Below are positions 34,706-43,509 of a DNA stretch of 64,000 nt, piece after piece; position 1 is the first letter of the stretch, and each line of letters starts with the position of its first letter. Made by a program: the position numbers and the translations under genes. The notes under the pieces are model-generated. The model had not been told where the DNA came from. It ran no database searches and saw nothing but the letters and a program-made list of their open reading frames with translations. This DNA is from Candidatus Gastranaerophilales bacterium (GTDB taxonomy: Bacteria > Cyanobacteriota > Vampirovibrionia > Gastranaerophilales > Gastranaerophilaceae). The DNA lies in NCBI GenBank assembly GCA_944323725.1, contig CALUTP010000015.1, positions 53,585-117,584 of the forward strand, read 5' to 3'.

Positions 34706-36018
34706 ATATGTACCTCATTTTTTGTTTTTAAAATTTGGTTTATGCTTAATGCTTTATTATTTTTACCTAATAAATATACATAATCTGTTTGTTCTGTAAA
34801 TATAATAGAGCTGTATTGCCTTATTTTATTAAATTGTAAACATCTTTTATATTTTTTTGTTTTTATTATGTGAATATTTCTATTTGAAAGGTTCTTTTTA
34901 TAGGATTTGCTACTTAAAATATCAACATTTTGATCTTTTTGTAGAAAGTAGTTGGCATATTCTAATAATGTTTTGCCATCAGAATCATCATAATTAACAA
35001 TTAGCACAGTATTTGGTTTTATTTTTCTTACAAAAAAATTTAAATTTTCTATAATAAATATAAGTTGTTTATATTTAATGTAGCATATGTATGGTAGCAC
35101 ATAAATAATATCAACTATTGCCTTATTTTTAAATAATAAGTCAATACATTTTATTGTTGCTATATTATTTAGTTTTTCCATCCAGTGTTTTGTTGTAAAT
35201 ATTGTAAACCACATTTTTATATAGAAATATAATTTGTTAATGCTGGAGAGTTTGTCAGTTTCAAAAATTAATTCAAATGTTTTTAATATGATATCTAAAT
35301 CAACTGATTCAAGGCTGTATTCATTAAAATCTTTATTATCTTCTGAAATCAGTTTTATATCTTGTGATTTTGTTCTTACTTGGTATGTATAAAGAGGTTC
35401 TTCTATTTTAGGCATTGTTCCATATAATAGAAGTTGTGAACCAAATAAGACATCTCCTGCAAATGTATTTTTATAATTGATATTACATTTATGCGCTATG
35501 TCTTTTTTAAAAACATTAATTGGCCCCCAATGTTTAAGCATTGTCCATTTAATTATATTATTAATTGGATTAATGCTTGATAAATCTATGTTTGAATCTA
35601 AATCTGTAGCTATAATATTTCTGTTTTCATCAATATATTTTAGTTTACAAAAGCACCCAATTGCATTTGGCGTTTCATTTATTTTCTTTATTACTTCATT
35701 AAGAAAATTAGGATCAAGTATGTCATCATCGCTCATTCCTATAACATACTCATTAGTTGATTTTGATATGCAGAAAGCACTATTATTTAAACATCCTATA
35801 TTATAATTTTGTTTAAAATATTTAATTCTAGAATCTTTATTTGCATATTTTTTGCATATAACATCAACTTCAGGATTTGTGGAACAGTTGTTTGATAATA
35901 TAACTTCAAAGTGAGTAAATGTTTGTGATAAGATACTATCAATGGCTTCTTTTAATAGTTCTGGTCTATTATATGTTGGTAATATTATACTTACATTATT
36001 AATTTTATTCTTTCGCAT
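34702..36018 (-). CDS. Family 2 glycosyltransferase with extra C-terminal domain
   Basis: The protein has 438 residues from ATG 36018; a TTG start at 36039 is less likely. The GT-A core at residues 8-220 shows SIILPTYNRPELLKEAIDSI, ILSNNCSTNPEVD, the DxD-like IGMSDDDILDPNF, and an acceptor region KHWGPINVFKKDIAH. Beyond about residue 330 is an added domain (NTVLIVNYDDSDGKTLLEYA) with alternating strands and helices that looks like a degenerate Rossmann unit of unknown use. It should transfer a sugar from a nucleotide donor to the growing glycan. It overlaps both neighbours (14 and 4 bases). Confidence 0.88.
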   Translation of the reverse strand: MRKNKINNVSIILPTYNRPELLKEAIDSILSQTFTHFEVILSNNCSTNPEVDVICKKYANKDSRIKYFKQNYNIGCLNNSAFCISKSTNEYVIGMSDDDILDPNFLNEVIKKINETPNAIGCFCKLKYIDENRNIIATDLDSNIDLSSINPINNIIKWTMLKHWGPINVFKKDIAHKCNINYKNTFAGDVLFGSQLLLYGTMPKIEEPLYTYQVRTKSQDIKLISEDNKDFNEYSLESVDLDIILKTFELIFETDKLSSINKLYFYIKMWFTIFTTKHWMEKLNNIATIKCIDLLFKNKAIVDIIYVLPYICYIKYKQLIFIIENLNFFVRKIKPNTVLIVNYDDSDGKTLLEYANYFLQKDQNVDILSSKSYKKNLSNRNIHIIKTKKYKRCLQFNKIRQYSSIIFTEQTDYVYLLGKNNKALSINQILKTKNEVHI

Positions 36019-37324
36019 ATAATTTACAAATCCTTTCAAGATTTATATCTGGTATAAATTTTAGGTATTGTTTTGGTGTCCCTTTACTTTCAGATTGCCA
36101 TTCTGGTTTCTTTAGTAGTTGTATTAATTTATTTTTCTCATTTTTGTCTAAGTATAACACAAAAGGTTGTTTATATTCACCTAATGACTCTAGAAATATT
36201 TCATAAGCTTCCCAATTCATTTTGGTTGAGTATTTGTGTATTTTTTTATTATAACCTAAAACTTCTGTGAATATTTTGTCCCATTCTTCTGATAATTTTT
36301 TAATGCTGAAATTTCTTTTGGCATATTCTTTACATTTTTTTGATAGTTCTATTTTTAGTTCTGGTTCATAATAAAGTTTTTTTATATATTTTACATACTC
36401 TTCTAATGAATTTGCAATTAATCCAGTTTCAAAATGTTTGATTATAGATTTCTCTACTTTATTTGCTAATACTACAGGAACGACTCCTGCAGCCATTGCT
36501 TCTTGCAATACTTGTTCTGCAGTACCATAATGGTTTGGATTTAATGGATATCCAAAGACATCAAATAAAGTTAAATAATCCGTTATATCCTGAATTTTTC
36601 CTGTAAATAAAATTTGTTTATCGATATTCAAATTTTCATATTGTTTTTTTATTTTTTTATCTTTATCACCTCCAATTACAATAAATTTTGCACTTGGAAT
36701 ATCTATTTTAGAACAAATTTGTAAAAAAGCAGGATGTAGTTTAACGTAGTCAACAGTTCCTATATATCCTATGTTAAAACCTGAATGGGGTTTGGGGGTA
36801 ATTTTCAAAAATTTTTCTACCCCTCCAGTAGAAAAAATAGTTTTGAATTTTTGTTTATTTTTATAATCTGTTACTTCTTTTGCGCAATGGCTTATGGAAG
36901 TTGTGAATATAAATTTGTCACTGTAGTCTATAATTTTTGATGTAAAAATATTGGGTGCGAATAATCCAGATGTATGTGCCCAAAATATTACTCTAGATGA
37001 AGGTAATGGGTTCTTTATAATGAATTCATATAATAGTGGATGGTTCCAATAATGAAAAAGTATTATATCTGCAGATTCTATTAGGCTTAAAATTTTTTCT
37101 GGGTTATTATGTAAATTTTGATATAATTTTATATTATTTTTTGAACAAATATTGTGGGCATAATCATTTGCATAATCTAATGTTATAATCGCATGGTTAT
37201 ATTTTTTACAGTGGTATTTTTCATATGTCAAATAATTCAGTAAAACACTTCCCACACCGCCTCCAAGATGTGGTGTTATATGAAAGATTTTCCAGTTTGG
37301 TTTATTGACAATCACATAGTTCAT
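36005..37324 (-). CDS. Family 4 (GT-B) glycosyltransferase
   Basis: The protein has 439 residues. The N-terminal glycine loop is HITPHLGGGVGSVLLNYL, the C-domain begins FNIGYIGTVDYVKLHPAF, and the donor site DVFGYPLNPNHYGTAEQVLQ leads into EAMAAGVVPVVL, with the usual glutamate pair. After the catalytic core about 60 extra residues form a charged tail. Its retaining mechanism and donor cannot be told from sequence. It is the first gene of the minus-strand group ending in rfbG and is divergent from the radical SAM genes, separated by only 28 bases. Confidence 0.88.
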   Translation of the reverse strand: MNYVIVNKPNWKIFHITPHLGGGVGSVLLNYLTYEKYHCKKYNHAIITLDYANDYAHNICSKNNIKLYQNLHNNPEKILSLIESADIILFHYWNHPLLYEFIIKNPLPSSRVIFWAHTSGLFAPNIFTSKIIDYSDKFIFTTSISHCAKEVTDYKNKQKFKTIFSTGGVEKFLKITPKPHSGFNIGYIGTVDYVKLHPAFLQICSKIDIPSAKFIVIGGDKDKKIKKQYENLNIDKQILFTGKIQDITDYLTLFDVFGYPLNPNHYGTAEQVLQEAMAAGVVPVVLANKVEKSIIKHFETGLIANSLEEYVKYIKKLYYEPELKIELSKKCKEYAKRNFSIKKLSEEWDKIFTEVLGYNKKIHKYSTKMNWEAYEIFLESLGEYKQPFVLYLDKNEKNKLIQLLKKPEWQSESKGTPKQYLKFIPDINLERICKLYAKE

Positions 37325-37352
37325 GTTATCATAAAAAAAAGAAAGAGGGACT

Positions 37353-39071
37353 ATGGATATTCTTTTTATTACACCGTTGAATTTACCTTGGGCAGATACT
37401 CTAAAGTGGCAAAATTCTAAAGATGATATTATAGATAAGCAATATATTAAAAGGAAGTTAGATCCAAAATATCCGGTTGGTAATCTTTGTATGGCTTCTT
37501 ATTTAAAAAAGAATATGAAAAATATAAATGTTAATATTCTTGATTACAATACTGTAGCTTTACATTATATTCATAAATTTTCTCATTGTGATGTAAATAA
37601 ATTTTATCAATATGGAATTGATTTAATTAAGGAAAAAGTAGGTAGTAAAAATTATTATCCAAAATTGATATGCATAAGTTCATTGTTTAGTAGTAATTAT
37701 TGCGACTTAGGCAGTCTATTATCATATTTAAAAAAGGTATTTCCAGACTCTATAATTACTACTGGCGGGCATTTGTCTGCTGCATGTTATAAGGAATTTC
37801 TAGAAAAATGGTCAATGTATTTGGATGCAGTGTGTTATGGTGAAGGTGAAATACCTGTATTAAAGCTGGTAAATTCTATATTAAATTATGATGTTAAGCA
37901 GTATTTAGAGGATGATGATTCTTGGATAACTGTTTCAAAATTGAGTAGACCTTCTTTCATTCCTAAAAATACTTTAATTGAAAATTTGGATGAAATACCT
38001 CCATATGAGTTAGAAATGTGTTTATTTTATGAAGATTACTTCAATACAAACCAAGATGTATTTTCTTTAGGATCAGATAATATAGCTCCAAATGAGAGAG
38101 ATATTGCTATGTTTGCCACTAGAGGATGTCCTTATCGCTGTATATTTTGTGCTTCACAGTTTATTCATGGGCATAGAGTAAGAAAATATTCTGTTAAAAG
38201 ACTTAAAGATGATATGCTTTTGTATAATAAAAAATATGGTATAACAAGTTTTCCTTTTTTAGATGATCATTTCTTGCATTTTAAAGATAATGCACTTGAG
38301 TTATTAAATTTTATTAAAGAAAATGGTTTTAATTCAAGAATTTTTAATTTAGCTTATATTCATGTAGACAAAGATATAATAAAAGCATTAAAAGATACAG
38401 GTTCAGATAGAGCATTAATAACTATCGATGGATTAAATGAAGATTTTCTTCGACGGGTTGTGAGGAAACCAGCTCATTTTAAAAAAGCAAAAGAAGTGAT
38501 AAATGCATTCCGTGATGAGAAAATGGTTATTTTAAATAATGTAATTATAGGTTTTCCTGGAGAAACTCCTGAAATGATAGAAAAAGGTGTTAAAACAATG
38601 CTTGATATGGGGGCTAACTGGTATCAAGTTCTTACAGCTATTCCATTACATGGTAGTGAATTATATGATATCTGTGAAAAGGGTGGATTTATAAAATCAG
38701 ACTGTGATTTATTTAATCTTGATTATCATACTTCTGTTATAGAAACTAAAGATTTTACTTCTGATTGGATTAAGTGGAAAGCTTATGAAATTAATTTAAG
38801 GCTAAATTTCGTTGAAAATTATGATATGAAACATGGTGAATATGAAGTTCCTCTTTCTTTGTATGAAAGAATTATTGATAAGGTTTTAGATTCACATGCA
38901 TTTGCGTATTATTATGCAGCTCTTTGTGCTAAGTATCTTGGTGATATTAATAAATACAATACTTACAGAGAAAAATATCTGTATTATTCTAAAGATGCTT
39001 TTTGGGAAAACTGGATTAATTATTTTAAATTAACAGATTTAAGAGAAATAGAGAAGATTGGAGTAGTATAA
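37353..39071 (+). CDS. B12-binding-type radical SAM protein
   Basis: The protein has 572 residues, ribosome site AGAGGG. Residues 1-180 form a B12-binding-like Rossmann domain (YPVGNLCMASYLKK, VFPDSIITTGGHLSA, YGEGEIPVLKLV), but the base-off DxHxxG motif is not visible. The radical SAM core follows with Cys259, Cys263 and Cys266 (TRGCPYRCIFCAS), a RiPP/methyltransferase-like barrel (PFLDDHFLHFKDNALELLNF, VIIGFPGETPEMIE) and a helical C-terminus to 572. The layout is that of B12-dependent radical SAM methylases and related enzymes. Within a sugar locus, C-methylation or another rearrangement of a deoxysugar is a reasonable guess, but the substrate is unknown. Confidence 0.85.
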   Translation: MDILFITPLNLPWADTLKWQNSKDDIIDKQYIKRKLDPKYPVGNLCMASYLKKNMKNINVNILDYNTVALHYIHKFSHCDVNKFYQYGIDLIKEKVGSKNYYPKLICISSLFSSNYCDLGSLLSYLKKVFPDSIITTGGHLSAACYKEFLEKWSMYLDAVCYGEGEIPVLKLVNSILNYDVKQYLEDDDSWITVSKLSRPSFIPKNTLIENLDEIPPYELEMCLFYEDYFNTNQDVFSLGSDNIAPNERDIAMFATRGCPYRCIFCASQFIHGHRVRKYSVKRLKDDMLLYNKKYGITSFPFLDDHFLHFKDNALELLNFIKENGFNSRIFNLAYIHVDKDIIKALKDTGSDRALITIDGLNEDFLRRVVRKPAHFKKAKEVINAFRDEKMVILNNVIIGFPGETPEMIEKGVKTMLDMGANWYQVLTAIPLHGSELYDICEKGGFIKSDCDLFNLDYHTSVIETKDFTSDWIKWKAYEINLRLNFVENYDMKHGEYEVPLSLYERIIDKVLDSHAFAYYYAALCAKYLGDINKYNTYREKYLYYSKDAFWENWINYFKLTDLREIEKIGVV

Positions 39072-40108
39072 TGGCAGAAACAAAAACCGGTGTAATGGCA
39101 CCAAGAATTGAAGTTAATAGAGTTAAACTAAGTGAAAAAATTCCTCTTAGTACACCTTATTCGGTGACAATTGTACCATCAAGTTTTTGTAATTTTGCTT
39201 GTACATTCTGTCCTTGCCGAACAATGCAGTATAAAGCTGCTATTATGCCGTTTGAAAAATTTAAAAATATTATTGATAATGCAGGATTTCCAGAGCAAGT
39301 TAAAGTTTTACATATGTATAATATTGGAGAACCTTTATTTAATAAAGATTTGCCAAAAATGATTAGTTATGCAAAACAATCTGGTTTTGCAAAGCGCATA
39401 AGTATGGTAACTAACGCCAGTTTGTTAACAAAAGAAAAAGCTGATGCTTTAATCTCAAGTGGTGTAAATAGAATAATAATTTCTCTATATGGTATGTGTG
39501 ATGAAGATTATAAAAAAACGACACAAAGAGATGTAAGTTTTGATATGATATATGAAAATATTAAATATTTAAATAGCATTAAAGGTGATTGTGATGTTTT
39601 TGTTAAAGTTATAGATCGAGCTACTCCTACAGAAATAAAAAGACAAGAATTTATTGAAAAATTTAAAGATAATTGTACTTATTATTCGATTGAAACTATT
39701 TTACCTATATGGCCAAATTTTAGGCCCGAAGATGATGAATCAAGTAATATAAAAATTACAACAAGAGGGTTATATGAAGGCGTTCCTGCGGAAGAACGTT
39801 TGGCTTGTCATTATCCATTTTATTCGATGGTGGTTAATCCAAATGGTTTAGTTAATCCTTGTTTGGCTGATTGGGATGAAAGCGTTACATTAGGCGATAC
39901 TTCAAAAAAATCACTTTGCGAAATTTGGAATTCGAAAGAATACGATGATTTTAGGTTGCTTCAATTGTCTGGAAAAAGACCTAAACATTATTTATGTGCA
40001 ACTTGTGGAACTTTAGCTGCAGCTACACCAGGTGAAGATGATATAAATGAAGATCGTTTAAAATTGTTGCACAAATTATTTCCAAATTATAAAGAAAATA
40101 TTGAATAA
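39071..40108 (+). CDS. Radical SAM protein with SPASM-type C-terminus
   Basis: The protein has 345 residues. The cluster motif is CNFACTFC (Cys40, Cys44, Cys47), followed by the barrel (VLHMYNIGEPLFNKDLPKMI, MVTNASLLTKEKADALISSG). The C-terminal GLVNPCLADWDESVTLGDTS, IWNSKEYDDFR and YLCATCGT supply the cysteines for auxiliary cluster binding. Its ATG overlaps the stop of the preceding radical SAM gene (TAATG), so the two are translated together. SPASM enzymes act on peptides, sugars (for example BtrN-like dehydrogenation) or alcohols; a sugar substrate is favoured by the location. Confidence 0.88.
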   Translation: MAETKTGVMAPRIEVNRVKLSEKIPLSTPYSVTIVPSSFCNFACTFCPCRTMQYKAAIMPFEKFKNIIDNAGFPEQVKVLHMYNIGEPLFNKDLPKMISYAKQSGFAKRISMVTNASLLTKEKADALISSGVNRIIISLYGMCDEDYKKTTQRDVSFDMIYENIKYLNSIKGDCDVFVKVIDRATPTEIKRQEFIEKFKDNCTYYSIETILPIWPNFRPEDDESSNIKITTRGLYEGVPAEERLACHYPFYSMVVNPNGLVNPCLADWDESVTLGDTSKKSLCEIWNSKEYDDFRLLQLSGKRPKHYLCATCGTLAAATPGEDDINEDRLKLLHKLFPNYKENIE

Positions 40109-40197
40109 ACTTTTTGTTTTAATAAAGTAAAAACTAAGAATAACTTGTTTTTATATAGTGTATTTATTCTATATAAATTAATTGTAATGTTATAAAA

Positions 40198-41235
40198 TTA
40201 TTTAATTGCTATTAAATTTATGCATGGATGAGTATCTATATTGCCTAATTTTTTATCTATTATATTTATTAAATAGACATCTTTAAATCCAGCAGCTTTA
40301 AATTTGTCAAGTAGATCCCATCCATAATGATAAAAACATAATGCCCCCTTAGAAGATACTGGGTTCCCATGTATTTCCTTTTTTGTAAAGTATGTAATGT
40401 GTCCATTTTTTTCTTTTGCTAATATTTGAGTTTTATCTTTGTCAACAAAAAATGGGATTCCTGCAATTACTTTGCCTCCATATTTTAAAACTCGGTAGGC
40501 TTCAGATATTGTTTTATTTATGTCTGAAACATGTTCATATACATGGTTTGATACAATTACATCGATTGAATTATTCTTAAAGCTTAGTTCCATTGCATTT
40601 TCATGCCTAATCCCGTTTATTATTGTACCGCTTTTAATATTGTCTCCCAAATATTCATTGCCAATTATTTTATTCCCATTATGGCAATAGTTCGCATAAA
40701 ATGTTTTGTAAAATTCAGTTACTTGTTCATGTAAAACTATTTTTTGATTTGGTGCATTTGTGAGTTCTTTATTTAAAATATAAAACATTGCTCTTAATCT
40801 ACCAAAGCTTTTACATTTAGGACAAACCATACTTCCAAATAAAATAAAATATTCTTCTTCTGGCACATCTTTACTCTTCCAGCAGTCAAAATCAACATGT
40901 TTGCCGCAACCAGCACAAAATCCTTGAATTTTAATATTCCCGTTTAGTGATATCGTTTTACATAAGGCTTTAGCACAATCTATTTCTTGTATATGATTAG
41001 TTATAAATTGTTTATAATCTTCTTTAGAGCGGATTTTGTAGTATTCGTGATCATTTTTTTTAAAGTATTTTTTTATTCGTTTTTGATTTGAAAGACCTTT
41101 AAAATATAAAAAAGGTTTTATAATTGATAGTTTTACTTGTTTTATAAGTTTTGTTTGATTAGCAAGATTGTATAATTTGATTATTGGTCGATTAATTGTT
41201 CTTGTATTTTTATATATAAATTTACTAATAGACAT
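40198..41235 (-). CDS. SAM-dependent methyltransferase-like protein with zinc-ribbon segment
   Basis: The protein has 345 residues. Residues 1-100 are basic and helical. A four-cysteine ribbon then appears (FCAGCGKHVDF and MVCPKCKSFGRLR). The C-terminal half resembles the methyltransferase-11 fold: ENAMELSFKNNSIDVIVSNH, VYEHVSDINKTISEAYRVLK and YGGKVIAGIPFF. The classical glycine-rich SAM loop is weak. It overlaps the reductase gene by 11 bases. It is probably a sugar or glycan methyltransferase. The zinc ribbon is common in SAM enzymes of surface loci, and its exact target is unknown. Confidence 0.75.
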   Translation of the reverse strand: MSISKFIYKNTRTINRPIIKLYNLANQTKLIKQVKLSIIKPFLYFKGLSNQKRIKKYFKKNDHEYYKIRSKEDYKQFITNHIQEIDCAKALCKTISLNGNIKIQGFCAGCGKHVDFDCWKSKDVPEEEYFILFGSMVCPKCKSFGRLRAMFYILNKELTNAPNQKIVLHEQVTEFYKTFYANYCHNGNKIIGNEYLGDNIKSGTIINGIRHENAMELSFKNNSIDVIVSNHVYEHVSDINKTISEAYRVLKYGGKVIAGIPFFVDKDKTQILAKEKNGHITYFTKKEIHGNPVSSKGALCFYHYGWDLLDKFKAAGFKDVYLINIIDKKLGNIDTHPCINLIAIK

Positions 41236-42067
41236 TGAATAACTCCTTTATTTTATTTTTTATATTTTTTGAGGGCTCAAATTTTATTAAATTTAAAAGT
41301 TTTTCATTATTCCCTATTATTATTTCCGGTTGATTTGTAATATTTTTATGAATTTTCACTAAATTTTCTTTATTTAATGCTTTTGCAATAGTTAATGTAT
41401 AATTTTCAAGAGATATGCCTTGTCCGCTGCATATATTTACAGCACCAGTAACATCAGTGTCTAAAAATTTTACAAAAGCTCTCGCAATGTCAGCAGAATA
41501 CATGTAATCTCGTATAAGTTGTCCGCATTGAATTTCTATTGGTTTGTTATTTAATAAGTTATTTTTAATATATGAAGTTAATCTTTTTTCATTTTCGTCA
41601 TTACCAAAAACATAAAATATTCTTCCCCAACCAAAGCTTAAATTATTTCTTATGCAATATTCACTAGCTTGTCTATATAGTTCAACTTTGCATTGAGCAT
41701 ATGGTGTTAGAGGATTTAGAGGATCATCTTCTTTAAGTGGAGTATTTTTGAAATCATATTCAAAACATGTACCTGCAAAAATTGCTCGTTTACCATTGTT
41801 TTCTTTGAAATACTTAAGTAAATTAAGACCAGCATCAATAAATTTATAGTTAATCTCGGAAGTTAGATAGCCTTCTCCAGTATACCCAGCAAAATGAAGC
41901 AAATATTGAGGTTTTACTTCTCTGAATTTTATTTTAATTTGGTTTTCATCAAAAATGTTGCAATTTTGGCTGTTAATTGGGTATATTTCAAATCCGTTAT
42001 CTATTAACGGTTTTACAGCTTCTTTTCCTATTAGTCCTGTTGCTCCAGTGAGGATTACTTTTTTCAT
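41225..42067 (-). CDS. NAD(P)-dependent 4-ketosugar reductase/epimerase (SDR)
   Basis: The protein has 280 residues. The nucleotide loop is LTGATGLIGKEAVKPL, the active-site signature is FAGTCFEYDF with YAQCKVELYRQ (Tyr-x3-Lys), and the substrate loop is QLIRDYMYSADIARAFVKFL. It is short for an extended SDR and resembles the reductases that finish CDP- or dTDP-deoxysugars. Lying directly after the RmlC-like epimerase and in the same locus as rfbF and rfbG, it probably reduces CDP-4-keto-6-deoxyhexose. The reading frames touch those of its neighbours (11 and 1 bases). Confidence 0.8.
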   Translation of the reverse strand: MKKVILTGATGLIGKEAVKPLIDNGFEIYPINSQNCNIFDENQIKIKFREVKPQYLLHFAGYTGEGYLTSEINYKFIDAGLNLLKYFKENNGKRAIFAGTCFEYDFKNTPLKEDDPLNPLTPYAQCKVELYRQASEYCIRNNLSFGWGRIFYVFGNDENEKRLTSYIKNNLLNNKPIEIQCGQLIRDYMYSADIARAFVKFLDTDVTGAVNICSGQGISLENYTLTIAKALNKENLVKIHKNITNQPEIIIGNNEKLLNLIKFEPSKNIKNKIKELFNVY

Positions 42068-42603
42068 TATTCTTTAAAATCCTTAGCATTTAAGTCTTTG
42101 TCTGATATTATTATTGTGTTATTAATTGGCCATTTTATATTGAATGCAGGGTCATTATATTTATATCCACTATCTGCCGATGGTGTAAAATATTGATCCA
42201 CAAAATAATTTAAAATGGTATCATCTTCAAGGCTTTGAAAACCGTGTGCACAACCTTTTGGTATAATCAGCATTTTGAAATTATTTTCACTTAATTCTAC
42301 TCCATACCATTGTAAGTATGTTGGTGAATTTTCTCTCAAATCTAAAACTACGTCAAATATTTTACCTTTAACACAAGAAATTATTTTTGTTTCTTCATAG
42401 GGGGATTTTTGGTAGTGTAATCCTCTAATAGTACCTTTTTTCTTGTTATATGAAACATTAGCTTGACAAATTTCAAAATTAATTCCAATCTTTTCTTTTA
42501 ATTCTTTTTTGCAGAATTTTCTTGCAAAAAAGCCTCTATTATCATTTATTGGTTCTAGTTCTAAAATATATGCTCCTTTTATTTCTAACTCAGATATTTT
42601 CAT
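42067..42603 (-). CDS. RmlC-like 4-ketosugar 3,5-epimerase
   Basis: The protein has 178 residues, a cupin of the dTDP-4-dehydrorhamnose 3,5-epimerase family. Signatures are INDNRGFFARKF, the catalytic histidine in GTIRGLHYQ (His63), DVVLDLRENSPTYLQWYGVE, and IPKGCAHGFQSLEDDT. It inverts C3 and/or C5 of a 4-keto-6-deoxy sugar nucleotide. No rmlA, rmlB or rmlD genes are present, and the only 4,6-dehydratases here work on CDP-glucose and GDP-mannose, so a CDP-linked sugar is its likely substrate (inference). It overlaps the next gene by 1 base. Confidence 0.9.
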   Translation of the reverse strand: MKISELEIKGAYILELEPINDNRGFFARKFCKKELKEKIGINFEICQANVSYNKKKGTIRGLHYQKSPYEETKIISCVKGKIFDVVLDLRENSPTYLQWYGVELSENNFKMLIIPKGCAHGFQSLEDDTILNYFVDQYFTPSADSGYKYNDPAFNIKWPINNTIIISDKDLNAKDFKE

Positions 42604-42617
42604 TTTAATTTTATACC

Positions 42618-43490
42618 TTATTTTTTTGAAAAATAAATCTCTAATCCACTTATCGCTAAATCTTCTTTTGTATATTTTTCTAATGCTTTATAGTAATATT
42701 CATTTTTACTTGGTAAATTCTGATCTATATTTTTTTTATAATTTATATTAAGTCCAGAAATAGATTGAAATGCTACAATTATTTCATCTGCGCTTAATTT
42801 TGACATCTCATCTCCAAATATCATATTAGTAATCATTATTGAATCTTGATTCGAAATGTTTTTTGTTTGTTGTAATAATGTTTTCATCTTTTCTTTATTC
42901 AATACTAAATGTGACCAAGCTGGAATAGGACAATCTTTTTTATTAAAAAAATAGCATTTTCCGGTTTCATTTATGCAATATACGTGATGTCCAGAGGCAC
43001 AAGTCCATATAGGACATCCGCTTAAATATCCTATTCCGTCTGATTTTAAAACTGTATAACATTCTCTAGCAAGTTGTTGTGGTTGTTTTATATGTTCTAA
43101 TAATGCTATTCCAAAAATAATATCAAATTTTGTATCCATAAAGTCTGTGTTTTCAAATAAATTTTTTATGGGAATAATTCTCTTATTTGAACTTGTAATA
43201 TCGTTGCTAAATTGAGGATTTACAGCATATACTTTTTTGGCTCCTAATTTTATAATGGCATTTGCTGTTTTTAGTTTTAAATCTGAGCCAATTTCTAATA
43301 CGATTTTATCTTCAAATTTATATTTTGAGTTAAATTTTAATAATTCTGATTTTTGATATTCTTCCAAATCTAGCTTATCAAGAATATATTTTTCAGAAAA
43401 AAAGTAATTTATTTTTTTTCTTAATTTATTATTTGGAATGAAAAAATTGATAATATTTCTTATTGTTCTTTTTAATTTATTTTTTATCAT
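42618..43490 (-). CDS. SAM-dependent methyltransferase
   Basis: The protein has 290 residues. The class I Rossmann signature is IVLEIGSDLKLKTANAII, with the acidic residue after strand 2 replaced by VYAVNPQ. FDIIFGIALLEHIKQPQQLA and YTVLKSDGIGYLSG follow. A unique insert GCPIWTCASGHHVYC contains two cysteines and two histidines and could bind a metal. About 40 basic residues precede the fold. It presumably methylates a sugar or terminal residue of the glycan. It lies between a glycosyltransferase and the RmlC-like gene, all on the minus strand. Confidence 0.8.
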   Translation of the reverse strand: MIKNKLKRTIRNIINFFIPNNKLRKKINYFFSEKYILDKLDLEEYQKSELLKFNSKYKFEDKIVLEIGSDLKLKTANAIIKLGAKKVYAVNPQFSNDITSSNKRIIPIKNLFENTDFMDTKFDIIFGIALLEHIKQPQQLARECYTVLKSDGIGYLSGCPIWTCASGHHVYCINETGKCYFFNKKDCPIPAWSHLVLNKEKMKTLLQQTKNISNQDSIMITNMIFGDEMSKLSADEIIVAFQSISGLNINYKKNIDQNLPSKNEYYYKALEKYTKEDLAISGLEIYFSKK

Positions 43491-43509
43491 ATAGTTTCCT
43501 TTAATTTTA

